A stretch of 64,000 nucleotides of DNA from Paenibacillus sp. SY21-1 (GCF_005222705.1 NZ_STGF01000001.1:62001-126000); one strand, 5' to 3'; shown: positions 52,102-60,483, counted from the stretch's first letter. The notes: generated from the letters alone by a model not told the origin. Translations and numbers: made by a program.

Positions 52102-52258
52102 GAGCATTATCCCCTTAGCTCAGGAAAACCATTGAACATTCCAAGCTAATCAACAAATTTCGTTCGGGTTTCAGACAAATAAACAAAGAGTTAATAAATT
52201 CCCAACTGCATATCACTCTAATTTATTTGGCACTTCCTGAGCTAAGGGGATAACGCTC
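52102..52258. mobile_element. MITE-like element with 25-bp terminal inverted repeats
   Basis: Two inverted copies of a 25-base sequence (52102-52126 and 52234-52258) match at 24 of 25 positions and enclose 107 A/T-rich bases with no ORF. Both ends begin GAGCRTTATCCCC and end CTCAGGAA (read inward). This is the form of a miniature inverted-repeat transposable element of 157 bp. No clear target-site duplication is visible. A transcription terminator is unlikely because of the large loop. Confidence 0.6.
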
Positions 52259-52320
52259 TAAAGCACAAATTCCTATGCTCATTCCTTCTTATGCTCATTC
52301 CACAAACTATTCTGCTCTTG

Positions 52321-52435
52321 GTGGCTCTTTGCTCTTGCTTTCTCTTGCTTTCTGTCTCTTTCTTTCTCTTTCTTTCTCTTTCTTTCTCTTGGTTCATCTT
52401 GGTTGCTTTTAGTTGCTTTTGCCTGCTCTTGCTTT
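52321..52435. repeat. Decamer minisatellite (polypyrimidine tract)
   Basis: About eleven consecutive 10-base units ending in CTT or TTT. Three perfect TCTTTCTCTT copies (52361-52390) form the centre, and increasingly diverged units flank it on both sides. The strand is almost pure pyrimidine. It lies between the MITE-like element and the transposase-like gene. Confidence 0.75.
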
Positions 52436-52635
52436 GCAACCGCTCAGACAGCCGAACAAATTGAAAGCAGATAGCTTGCAAAAAGAAGGTAAGGTCGTTA
52501 CAATAAATAAGAACATTTGTTCTTATTAGATTGGTCACTTCAGTGAATGATATTCCCACTAGACAGAACAGGATCGGCAACAATGACAGAAGCACGAATA
52601 GCAGAATGAGTACAGATTGAGCAAGGAGGTTATCA

Positions 52636-53541
52636 ATGTTTTCTTCAATAAGATCTGAACAAGATGCTGTTGCAATTTTGTATCAGATGCGGTGGCCAAC
52701 GGGGTTTATTTGTCCTGACTGCAGCAATCGTACTGCTTATGTTCTCGCCTCAAAAACACTCCCTGTTCATGAGTGCCGCAATTGCGCCAAACAAACTTCC
52801 ATTACATCAGGGACCTTGTTTGAAAAAACACGCACTCCTCTCCACAAGTGGCTGCATGCCATTTACACTGTGGCCACTTCAGCCACAGGCATAAACGCCG
52901 TTCAACTCGCTGAGCGTATTAGTGTTACTTATAAAACAGCCTGGTCAATACTTGCAAAAATTCGCAATGCTATTTCTGAAGCTGATCACATTCGTCCCCT
53001 TGTAGGCCAGGTTGAGCTTGGGATGGATATCTATTTGAGACATCCCTTCATGCAGTTTCGAGAAAAGCAATACGCTATCATTATTGCTTCAACCTTACCG
53101 GCAACCAGCAATCGGCAGGAGCGCTACATCAAAATCAAATTTCCCAACATTCCAGTATCGACTCGCAAGCCCTTATGCAAGGAGGCTGTAGATGCATTTA
53201 TTTCAGAACACCTTTGTACTCCTGTTGATCTCGTATCCGTACAGTATTGGAGAACCCCACGCGCTGCGGGCATTAGGAATATAGAGAAAGGGCTATTCGA
53301 TATTACGAAAGAAGCCTACTCCTGGTTAAGCCATGCCCACTCCGGCATTAGCGCAAAATTTGCTCAGCCTTACCTGGATGAGTTCTGTTTCCGCTATAAT
53401 CATGCCAGCAAGTCTGAAGAAGTTAAGTTTGACATATTAATGGGTATTTGCCTTCACCAGCCTCCACTGCCTCATGACCTGCAAGCGGATGCCAAAATAG
53501 CCAGCTTGCAGCCAGCGTTCCATTCGCATAGTGCAGGATAA
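52636..53541 (+). CDS. IS1595-like transposase-derived protein, probably inactive
   Basis: 301-residue protein. The N-terminus is an IS1595/ISXO2 zinc ribbon (CPDC...CRNC, residues 27-50) followed by the family's TSGTLFEKTRTPLHKWLHAI and a helix-turn-helix-like segment (INAVQLAERISVTYKTAWSI). The C-terminus has the usual HSGISAKFAQPYLDEFCFRY. The core is altered: where active members have VEVDE-TYxGG, this one reads VELGMDIYL, and I cannot find the second Asp motif. The DDE triad therefore seems broken although the ORF is intact. It has a perfect AAGGAGG site. No terminal inverted repeats are visible at its ends, so it may be an old remnant or a domesticated gene. Confidence 0.75.
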   Translation: MFSSIRSEQDAVAILYQMRWPTGFICPDCSNRTAYVLASKTLPVHECRNCAKQTSITSGTLFEKTRTPLHKWLHAIYTVATSATGINAVQLAERISVTYKTAWSILAKIRNAISEADHIRPLVGQVELGMDIYLRHPFMQFREKQYAIIIASTLPATSNRQERYIKIKFPNIPVSTRKPLCKEAVDAFISEHLCTPVDLVSVQYWRTPRAAGIRNIEKGLFDITKEAYSWLSHAHSGISAKFAQPYLDEFCFRYNHASKSEEVKFDILMGICLHQPPLPHDLQADAKIASLQPAFHSHSAG

Positions 53542-53566
53542 TCAATTTGATGAGCGAAGCACGCCA

Positions 53567-53596
53567 AAGAGGAATAAGCTGCAGCCTATTCCTCTT
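53567..53596. terminator. Hairpin between the transposase-like gene and fructokinase
   Basis: A perfect 10-bp stem (AAGAGGAATA and its complement) with a 10-base loop, between two convergent genes. No T-run follows on either side, so terminator activity is uncertain. Confidence 0.45.
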
Positions 53597-53636
53597 GCCA
53601 GTCACTATTTATTAAACAATCAATATATATCTTGTT

Positions 53637-54590
53637 TTAGCGAGGTTGATCAACCTCATACAGGGTCGGTAGCGAAGAAATAGCGCCCGCTCGTGTCGTC
53701 GTCTGAGCAGCGGCCCGGTTCGCAAATTGCAGAATACGCTGAGCTTGAGCAGCATCTATGCTGCCGATAGCCGTCCCGCTCTGCTGTAGCAAATATAAGA
53801 CAGCTCCGATAAAGGCATCTCCGGCACCTGTTGTATCAACGACCTGCACGCGCTCGCCAGGGGAGGATACGGTAAACTCGCGGGTGTGCCACATCGCGCC
53901 TTCGGAACCGCGAGTATAGATAACAGCCTCTACGGCGCCTACGAGTAAAGAATCAAGCGCAGCACGCTCATTATCAATTCCGGTAATGAAAGCAAGCTCG
54001 TCCGAGCTTATTTTGACCAGATGGCTTAGCGGAATAAACTGCAAGATGGTGTTCCGGCATTGCTCATGATCATGCCATAGCGGCAATCTTACGTTGGGGT
54101 CGAAGCTTGCGATGCCGCCCGCCTGCCCTATTGCTTCAATCGCTTTAATATGCGCATATTTAACAGGGGCTTCGATTAGATCAACCGAGCCGAAGTGGAG
54201 GATGTCCTGGGAGTTGAAGGGAACGGCGCCAACCTCATCGGCAGTTAGCAGCATATCTGCGCTCGGGTTGCGATAGAAGGAGAAATCCCGGTCGCCGTCC
54301 GCCTTGAGACTTACGAAAGCGAGCGCTGTATTTGCCTCTGCCGTGCGGAAGACACGACTCGTATTCACACGTGCAGCCGTAAGGGTATCGACAAGGAAAT
54401 CGCCGAAAGCGTCGGCGCCAAGCTTGCCAATAAAGGCGCTCTGACCTCCGAGCTTGGCAACGGCGCAAGCCACATTTGCTGGCGCTCCGCCCGCCTCCTT
54501 CCGGAACGAGTTTACCTGTTTCAGCTCAACACCGCGAGTATCCGGTATAAAATCAATTAACGCTTCTCCAATTGTATATACAGTAGACAA
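53637..54590 (-). CDS. Fructokinase (PfkB family)
   Basis: Phosphorylates the free fructose released by the neighbouring GH32 enzyme. PfkB signatures: TIGEALIDFIPDTRG and KEAGGAPANVACAVAKLGG at the N-terminus, and the C-terminal VVDTTGAGDAFIGAVLYLL with the catalytic Asp and anion hole. The 317 residues are typical. I chose a TTG start because GGAGGA lies seven bases upstream and the product then begins at the first conserved strand (STVYTIGE). An ORF extension to 54629 overlaps the preceding gene. It is last in the sucrose operon. Confidence 0.93.
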   Translation of the reverse strand: MSTVYTIGEALIDFIPDTRGVELKQVNSFRKEAGGAPANVACAVAKLGGQSAFIGKLGADAFGDFLVDTLTAARVNTSRVFRTAEANTALAFVSLKADGDRDFSFYRNPSADMLLTADEVGAVPFNSQDILHFGSVDLIEAPVKYAHIKAIEAIGQAGGIASFDPNVRLPLWHDHEQCRNTILQFIPLSHLVKISSDELAFITGIDNERAALDSLLVGAVEAVIYTRGSEGAMWHTREFTVSSPGERVQVVDTTGAGDAFIGAVLYLLQQSGTAIGSIDAAQAQRILQFANRAAAQTTTRAGAISSLPTLYEVDQPR

Positions 54591-54610
54591 AGCTATTCCT
54601 CCTACTTCTT

Positions 54611-56020
54611 TTAAACCTGTATATCCCACTTCTTAAACGATACAACATCGCAGCGGCCCTGTGCAAATGCGCTAATGCCAAGCGAATGCTCGCTTGGATA
54701 AATACGTCCGGTCATCACCTTCTCCCCATCTTGGGCAAAGATTTCAATCGAAGAAAGATCGACGAAAATACGCAGCTTGAGCAGTCCGTCATGCAGCTTA
54801 ATCGACGCTCGACGCTCGCCACCCGGACCTATTCCTGACAGCTCCCTGTTAAAAATGAGCTTCTCTGAAGCGGCGCAATAGCGAAGCGTTGTCCTTTCGC
54901 CTTCACCTACCCGAAGGTTCAAGCCAAAAGACTGAGCCTCGTCGGCTCGAAACACTACTTCAAGCTCATAACAGTTTCCCGTAGCTCCAATGCTGAGCTC
55001 GCCTTCAAGCGAAATATCCGATAGCGCAAATTCATTACGGCGATATGCTTTTGTCTCCTCTAACGGCTGAAAACGCAGCGCTCCGCGATCCATTATAATT
55101 TCGCGCGGGAGCGTCATGGCGCCTGCCCAGTAATGTCCGAGTTGAGTTGGAATTTCCGTTTCCCAGGTTTCCATCCAGGCGATGACGATTCGTCGGCCTT
55201 TATCGTCAAGTGTCGTCTGGGGCGCATAATAATCAAAGCCGAAATCCACCTGGTGGTAGCTGTCATATCCAAACTTTCCCTGCACGGTATCAAGCTGGCC
55301 GATCATATAAGCAGTGGAATGCAAATTATTATAATCATCCCCCTGCGCAGGCATCCGTTGCGGGGAAAACATGAGTACATCATATCCATCCAATTCGAAC
55401 AAGTCGGGACATTCCCAATTGTCGCCCATCTCCCCATCGCTGCGGGCAATTTCCCCTGCAAATGTCCAGCTTGCCAAGTTATCCGAGCGGTACATTAGAA
55501 TAATGCCCTTGCCTTCCCCATCATTGGAGCCAAGCACCATATAATAAATACCATCTCTCACAAACAGCTTGGGATCACGAAAATCCTTGAGGCTTGCGCC
55601 TGCCGGAATTTGCTCGGGGCCAAGCACCGGGTTATCGGCATACTTTTGAAAATCAATCCCGTCCTTCGACACCGCCAAATTCTGATTTTGGGAATAATCC
55701 CTGTCTTTATCCGGGCCCTGTATCAGATGCCCGGTATACATAAGATACAAATTCCCCTCATGCTCGATCGCGCTGCCGGAAAAACACCCGTCCCGATCAT
55801 ACGGCTGGTCGGGAGCGAGTGCGATTGGAAGATAGCTCCAGGTCATCAAATCATCGCTCACCGCATGTCCCCAATGCATCGGTCCCCATGCAGGCTGATA
55901 CGGATAATGCTGATAGAATAAATGGTATTGACCCTGATAATGGATAAATCCGTTCGGATCGTTCATCCAGCCAAATTCGCCCATTAAATGGTAGTTTAAA
56001 CGATAGACTGGATTAAGCAA
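54611..56020 (-). CDS. GH32 beta-fructofuranosidase (sucrase)
   Basis: Splits sucrose or related fructosides in the cytoplasm. Because uptake is by an ABC transporter, the substrate is probably unphosphorylated. Catalytic motifs are all present: WMNDPNGF (nucleophile D21), FRDPK (D149) and WECPD (acid/base E203). The C-terminal beta-sandwich domain (about 320-469) is complete. The start is uncertain: 56020 is a TTG without a good ribosome site, and the frame stays open upstream, encoding DQFIAERKYLLNPVYRLNYH, which looks like the usual N-terminus of the family. The nearest ATG with a ribosome site (56078) is out of frame by one base; see findings. It follows the permease genes and precedes fructokinase. 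Confidence 0.88.
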   Translation of the reverse strand: MLNPVYRLNYHLMGEFGWMNDPNGFIHYQGQYHLFYQHYPYQPAWGPMHWGHAVSDDLMTWSYLPIALAPDQPYDRDGCFSGSAIEHEGNLYLMYTGHLIQGPDKDRDYSQNQNLAVSKDGIDFQKYADNPVLGPEQIPAGASLKDFRDPKLFVRDGIYYMVLGSNDGEGKGIILMYRSDNLASWTFAGEIARSDGEMGDNWECPDLFELDGYDVLMFSPQRMPAQGDDYNNLHSTAYMIGQLDTVQGKFGYDSYHQVDFGFDYYAPQTTLDDKGRRIVIAWMETWETEIPTQLGHYWAGAMTLPREIIMDRGALRFQPLEETKAYRRNEFALSDISLEGELSIGATGNCYELEVVFRADEAQSFGLNLRVGEGERTTLRYCAASEKLIFNRELSGIGPGGERRASIKLHDGLLKLRIFVDLSSIEIFAQDGEKVMTGRIYPSEHSLGISAFAQGRCDVVSFKKWDIQV

Positions 56021-56092
56021 ATATTTTCGTTCGGCAATAAATTGGTCGGCATTACGAGATGTGTATAAGATAAAGCATCCTACCTTTGCGAA

Positions 56093-56920
56093 TTATTTAA
56101 TGGAGCCTTGCATGACTCCTTGAATGATATATTTCTGCGCAAACAAATAAACAATGAGTACGGGCAGAATCGTCAGCACAAGTCCGCCCATTAAAGGACC
56201 GTAGTCAACCGAATACGTTCCAAAGAAATAAAAAGTCGACAGCGGCAGCGTTCGCTCTGCAGGCGCAATCAATACCAGCGAAGGCAGCAAGAAATCATTC
56301 CATATCCACAGCACATTCAGAATAGCGATTGTCACCGTCGTGGGCGTAAGCACCGGAAAAACGATACGAAAAAAGGTTTGCGTCTTGTTGCATCCGTCGA
56401 TCAAAGCGGCTTCTTCAAGCTCTGCGGGAATATTTTTAACAAAGCCATGATAAATAAATACAGCAAGTGGACTGCCGAACCCGATGTACATATAGATTAA
56501 CGCCCATTTGCTGTTTAGAAAACCGATGGTTCCATATATTTTGACAAGTGGAATCATAATCGCCTGAAATGGAATAATCATCGCCGCCACCATCAGGAAA
56601 AACGTATATTGATTCATCTTGCTGTTATTCCGCACGAAATAATGGGCGGTCATCGCCGCCAGCAAGGAAATAAGCAGGACGCTCAGCACCGTAATGACGA
56701 CTGAATTGGAGAATGCGGACAAATAGTCCATTTTGGTAAACGCAGCCTTGTAATTGAAAAAGCTCACGCTCGAAGGAAGCGACAGCGGACTGGACGTTAT
56801 CTCTTTGTTTTCCTTAAATGAATTGACTAGCAGCAGTAGAAATGGAAAAACAAATAGCAAAAGCAGCACAAACAACAGGGCCGATTTGAACCCGTTCAGC
56901 AGCAAGCCAGCTCGTTTCAC
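56093..56920 (-). CDS. Sugar ABC transporter permease (MalG type)
   Basis: Inner-membrane permease of a carbohydrate ABC importer (CUT1). It has 275 residues with six predicted helices and the EAA loop EEAALIDGCNKTQTFFRIVFP, followed by LTPTTVTIAILNVLWIWNDF, typical of MalG-like proteins. The start GTG overlaps the stop of the preceding permease gene (TAGTG), so translation is coupled. No ATP-binding subunit is encoded in the operon. As in many Gram-positive CUT1 systems, a shared MsmK-type ATPase elsewhere would energise it. Confidence 0.93.
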   Translation of the reverse strand: MKRAGLLLNGFKSALLFVLLLLFVFPFLLLLVNSFKENKEITSSPLSLPSSVSFFNYKAAFTKMDYLSAFSNSVVITVLSVLLISLLAAMTAHYFVRNNSKMNQYTFFLMVAAMIIPFQAIMIPLVKIYGTIGFLNSKWALIYMYIGFGSPLAVFIYHGFVKNIPAELEEAALIDGCNKTQTFFRIVFPVLTPTTVTIAILNVLWIWNDFLLPSLVLIAPAERTLPLSTFYFFGTYSVDYGPLMGGLVLTILPVLIVYLFAQKYIIQGVMQGSIK

Positions 56921-57804
56921 TATGCCTCCACCTCCAGCTTCTTGCTGAAATAGACCTGTGCGATTGTAATGATTGCAACGAGCAAAAACAGCACGAACGC
57001 TTCTGCTTGGCCGACTCCATAATCTCTGGATAAGAAGGCTTTTTCATACACATGCATTGACACCATCTCCGTGCTCTTGAACGGCCCGCCCTTCGTCAGC
57101 GACAGGTTCAAATCGTAAACCATAAAACCCCGTTGCAACGACAGGAAGATGCAGACGATAAAGGAAGGAACCATAAGCGGCAAAATCATTTTGCGCAGCT
57201 TGGTGAACAATCCCGCGCCGTCAATGCTGGCAGCCTCCATAATATCTTTGGGAACACTCATTAGCCCCGCTACATAAATAACCATCATATAGCCGGCATA
57301 CTGCCAAACCGTCACAATGACCAGAGACCAGAACGCTTTATTCGGATCAGCCAACCAGGAAGCGCCGAATAACGGAATTCCAAGTTCCTTGCCAATAAAG
57401 ACCAGCACATTCGAAAAGATAAACTGCCATACAAAACCCAATACGATTCCGCCTACGAGATTGGGGATAAAGAAGCCTGCCCGGAACACGTTCTGACCCT
57501 TAAGTCCGCTCGTAAGCACGTAAGCCAGCAGAAAGGCAACTCCATTAATCAGCACAACTGTAATAAACACATATTGAAGCGTCAAAAGAAATGATTTCCA
57601 GAAAACGACATCCTGAAAAACAGACACATAGTTGGCAAAGCCAACGAGGCTGCTAGTCGTAGAGATGCCATCCCAGTCCGTGAAGGTCAAATAAATGCCA
57701 TACAAAAATGGTACGATCATAACAGCCAAAAAAGCGAATAAGGTCGGGCCGGTAAACAGCAGCCGCAGTCGCAGCCGATTCCACAGCCCTTTTTCCGTCA
57801 TCAT
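56920..57804 (-). CDS. Sugar ABC transporter permease (MalF type)
   Basis: First permease of the CUT1 importer: 294 residues, six helices and the EAA loop MEAASIDGAGLFTKLRKMIL. The N-terminus is short and basic (KGLWNRLRLRLLFTGP), as in Gram-positive MalF homologues lacking the large periplasmic loop. It starts with two ATGs preceded by GAGGG. It is separated from the binding-protein gene by a strong hairpin, which would let the binding protein be made in excess, and is coupled to the MalG-type gene downstream. Confidence 0.93.
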   Translation of the reverse strand: MMTEKGLWNRLRLRLLFTGPTLFAFLAVMIVPFLYGIYLTFTDWDGISTTSSLVGFANYVSVFQDVVFWKSFLLTLQYVFITVVLINGVAFLLAYVLTSGLKGQNVFRAGFFIPNLVGGIVLGFVWQFIFSNVLVFIGKELGIPLFGASWLADPNKAFWSLVIVTVWQYAGYMMVIYVAGLMSVPKDIMEAASIDGAGLFTKLRKMILPLMVPSFIVCIFLSLQRGFMVYDLNLSLTKGGPFKSTEMVSMHVYEKAFLSRDYGVGQAEAFVLFLLVAIITIAQVYFSKKLEVEA

Positions 57805-57833
57805 CTGTATTCCCTCGCAATCCTTGCTTATTG

Positions 57834-57873
57834 CCTTGCGCTTGCCATGTCAAATGACAGGGCAAGCGCAAGG
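57834..57873 (-). terminator. Intercistronic hairpin after the binding-protein gene
   Basis: A 19-bp stem with one mismatch and a two-base loop (arms 57834-57852 and 57855-57873), rich in GC, without a following T-run. In CUT1 operons such a hairpin protects the binding-protein mRNA 3' end and lowers permease expression. That function is inferred here. Confidence 0.75.
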
Positions 57874-57886
57874 TGAGCAGCTAACG

Positions 57887-59188
57887 CTATTTGACCGACT
57901 TCCAATATTCTTGAATTTCTTTAACCAACGTTGCACGGTCCGCCGCTCCCGCCAAATATTTCTGCATCGAGGCCCCGAGCTTTGCCCAGTGATCGGCAGG
58001 CAGCGTACTCATAGATTCCTGCACATTGCCGCTTGCGATATACTCCGTAATGGATCTGGCCAACGGGTCCTTCGCTTCAAGCGTAATATTCTTGAATGCG
58101 GGGATAATATTTGCTTGATTTACGAGGAAATCCTGACCCTTCTCGCTGTATACCATCCACTCCAGGAACGTTTTTGCTGCCGCTTGCTGTTCCGCCGTAT
58201 TATTCTCCTTATCAAGCACCAGTCGCTTAGAAACTGCCGAAGATATTTCGCTGTTGCCGAAATCCTCCGGGTTGTTGCTTGTCGGAACAGGCAGAAATCC
58301 GTATTGCCCGCTTGCCGTGTCGAAGCTGCTGATCTGTGGCCAAGCCCAGTTCCCCTGGAACCAAATGCCAACCTCTCCTTTGCCCAGCACCTCTGGTCCT
58401 CTCTCGTACGTTCCGGACAATGGGGAAGCCTTGTCGATGTTGTACTTCGCCATCAGATCAAATGTATCCATCAGCCCGTTGAATACACTGTTGCCGGACA
58501 AATCAACCTTGCCTGCCTTCAAATCATCTACAAATCCCGCAACTATTTCCGGATCTTCGGATTGACCCGCGTAGGCGAGCGGCAAGTAATGTGCGCCCAA
58601 TGACCAATCCATCGGAGATACGATTAGCGGAGCTTTGCCGGAAGCCTCTATTTGCTGAAACAGCTCCTCCAGCGCCTTAGTCGTATGAATAGTTGACGGA
58701 TCAAAAGAACCGCCTACCGCCTGATCGACAACCGCCTTGTTGTAAATAAAGCCATAGCCCTCAATGGCCATCGGGAATGCATAGTTTTTACCGTCGAATG
58801 TGGTCAGTGCCGTACTTCTATCTACCGCGTCGGCCATCCACTTCTCTCCGCTCAAGTCGAGGATGCGATCCTTGAACTTCTCTACGTCGCCCGTATCCAG
58901 CATCGTAATCGTAGCCGGATTGCCGGAGGCGTATAGCGCCGACGCTTTCTCGAACGGAGACTGGCCCGCCGGTACAGGAATAATCTCCAACGTTATGGAA
59001 GGATTATCCTCCTTAAACGCTTTGGCTGCGGCTTCGAGCTGGGACTGAATTTCCCCTTTCGAATTCAACAAGGAAATTTTCACTTCCGAGCTGTTGTCTC
59101 CGGATTCCGCTTTGCCCCCGCAGCCTGCAGCAACGAGAACAACGGAGATACCCAGCAATAACATTTGCGTCCATTTCATCTTCTTCAC
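57887..59188 (-). CDS. Sugar-binding lipoprotein of the ABC transporter
   Basis: Extracellular solute-binding protein (family 1), anchored by lipid. The N-terminus has a lipobox LVAAGCGG with Cys23 as lipidation site. The 433 residues include the family pattern FEKASALYASGNPATITMLD and IEGYGFIYNKAVVDQA, with GEVGIWFQGNWAWPQISSF in the C-lobe. The start is GTG with AGGGGGT six bases upstream. First gene of the operon, behind a consensus promoter with LacI-type operators. The ligand is inferred to be sucrose or a fructose-containing sugar from the GH32 enzyme and fructokinase downstream. Confidence 0.93.
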   Translation of the reverse strand: MKKMKWTQMLLLGISVVLVAAGCGGKAESGDNSSEVKISLLNSKGEIQSQLEAAAKAFKEDNPSITLEIIPVPAGQSPFEKASALYASGNPATITMLDTGDVEKFKDRILDLSGEKWMADAVDRSTALTTFDGKNYAFPMAIEGYGFIYNKAVVDQAVGGSFDPSTIHTTKALEELFQQIEASGKAPLIVSPMDWSLGAHYLPLAYAGQSEDPEIVAGFVDDLKAGKVDLSGNSVFNGLMDTFDLMAKYNIDKASPLSGTYERGPEVLGKGEVGIWFQGNWAWPQISSFDTASGQYGFLPVPTSNNPEDFGNSEISSAVSKRLVLDKENNTAEQQAAAKTFLEWMVYSEKGQDFLVNQANIIPAFKNITLEAKDPLARSITEYIASGNVQESMSTLPADHWAKLGASMQKYLAGAADRATLVKEIQEYWKSVK

Positions 59189-59234
59189 GTTATGACCCCC
59201 TAAAAATTTTCATAATGTAAGCCGTTTCTTTTTT

Positions 59235-59310
59235 TGATAAACGCTTTCAAAAAGTATTATAGTCCCGCAAAACCAATATGTCAATCGTTTGACATATTAA
59301 ACGTTTGACA
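59235..59310 (-). promoter_or_regulatory. Sucrose operon promoter with two operators and a cre-like site
   Basis: TTGACA, exactly 17 bases, TATAAT on the minus strand (59284-59256): a perfect sigma-A promoter. The -35 is part of the inverted repeat TGTCAAACGATTGACA (59279-59294). A related half-palindrome TGTCAAACGTTTAA follows at 59297-59310. Both have the central CG of LacI-family operators. A third, cre-like site (TTGAAAGCGTTTATCA, 59235-59250) lies at the start point. Together they suggest repression by the upstream LacI protein and by CcpA. Confidence 0.8.
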
Positions 59311-59323
59311 TACGAATTGAAAA

Positions 59324-59350
59324 ACAAAAAACCCTTATCTATCAAGGGTT
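59324..59350 (-). terminator. Terminator of the lacI-type regulator gene
   Basis: AACCCTT pairs with AAGGGTT (7-base loop), followed by a T-rich run on the minus strand, about 20 bases after the regulator's stop. It separates the regulator from the operon transcript. Confidence 0.75.
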
Positions 59351-59372
59351 CCAGCTGTTATTCCGTTGTCCA

Positions 59373-60350
59373 TTACGTCGTATAACGTTCCACCAGTTCA
59401 ACAGGCAGAATGCTCTCGGTATGAAACTCCTCCTCGTTCATCTGCATAAGGATAAGATCAACCGCCCTATGAGCCATTAGTTCAATCGGCTGCTTGATCG
59501 TTGTAAGCGGGGGCATCAACCAGCTCGCTGCATTGATGTCATCGTAACCGATGATTTTTACAGCTTCGGGAACCTTCCGGTTTCTCAGGACACATTGCCT
59601 GACCAGGAATGCGGCAATAATATCGCTGGTTGCAAATACACCGTCAATTTCAGGATGCTCGTCAAGCAAGCGAGCAATGATTCGCTCGTATTGCAACTGC
59701 TGAAATACATCCTTGTCCGTTTGAACGATGATCGGCTCAATGCCTTGCTCAAGCAACACGGAACGGAATGAGGTCGTTCTGGCGTTGGCAAGCAAATCAA
59801 GCTCCAGGTTGCCGCAAATGTGCGCAATGTTCCTGCAGCCCTTAGCTAACAGCAGCTCGGCTGCCAGCTTGCCGCCAGCGGCGTTATCGGAAGATACATA
59901 CGGAATCTCGCTGCTAATCTGACGATCGATAGTGACAATTGGAGAGCTTAAATTTTTATATTCCTCTACCTGCAGCGTGTGGCTGCCCATTATTATGCCG
60001 TCCACCCGATTACGCTTGAGCATGTCTACATATTCTCTTTCTTTGACAGGATCGAGCTGGGAATTGCACAGCAACAGCTTAAAGCCTTTGTCGTAAGCGT
60101 AGTTCTCCACGGCATAAGCCAATTCGCCAAAAAACGGATGAGACACATTCGGCACGATAAGTCCAATGACATTGGATTGTTTGCGCAGCAAAGAACGGGC
60201 TATCTCATTCGGCTGATAATTCAGCTGCTCCATTGCCTTGAACACTTTTGTTCTTGTTGCCTCGCTTATATAACCTCGGTTATTCATTACGCGTGACACA
60301 GTCGTTACGGAAACTTTGGCTTTCTTCGCCACATCATGAATCGTTGCCAT
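59373..60350 (-). CDS. LacI-family transcriptional repressor
   Basis: Regulator of the adjacent sucrose operon. It starts MATIHDVAKKAKVSVTTVSR with the LacI helix-turn-helix and hinge helix (NEIARSLLRKQSNVIGLIVP). The sugar-binding core follows (DGIIMGSHTL, GIEPIIVQTDKD, DGVFATSDIIAAFLVRQ, IIGYDDINAASWLMPPLTTI). I chose the ATG with AAAGGGG five bases upstream, giving 325 residues. The open frame reaches 60548 but without LacI-like sequence. The two palindromes in front of the operon are its probable operators, and the effector is probably sucrose or fructose. Confidence 0.94.
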   Translation of the reverse strand: MATIHDVAKKAKVSVTTVSRVMNNRGYISEATRTKVFKAMEQLNYQPNEIARSLLRKQSNVIGLIVPNVSHPFFGELAYAVENYAYDKGFKLLLCNSQLDPVKEREYVDMLKRNRVDGIIMGSHTLQVEEYKNLSSPIVTIDRQISSEIPYVSSDNAAGGKLAAELLLAKGCRNIAHICGNLELDLLANARTTSFRSVLLEQGIEPIIVQTDKDVFQQLQYERIIARLLDEHPEIDGVFATSDIIAAFLVRQCVLRNRKVPEAVKIIGYDDINAASWLMPPLTTIKQPIELMAHRAVDLILMQMNEEEFHTESILPVELVERYTT

Positions 60351-60434
60351 GGTCGCCCCTTTACATAAAGCTATACTCGAAATATAAAGGCTGAAAATGC
60401 TAAAACCATCATACAGCAGCCTGCTGAATGAATC

Positions 60435-60483
60435 AAAAAAAAGCTGCCCAAGCAGGTCATAATCGACTCCGCCCGAAGCAGCC
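60435..60483 (-). terminator. Terminator of murA
   Basis: GGCTGC...GCAGC stem enclosing a large loop, followed by eight T on the minus strand, about 20 bases after the murA stop. The stem is short but the T-run is strong. Confidence 0.6.

Noticed and set aside
52102..52258. Inverted repeat read as a terminator of spoIID or of the transposase-like gene
   Set aside because: The loop would be 107 bases, no T-run follows, and it lies upstream of both genes.
52242..52595. Minus-strand 117-codon ORF rich in Lys/Arg/Glu
   Set aside because: The composition comes from the decamer polypyrimidine repeat. There is no ribosome site and it overlaps one end of the MITE-like element.
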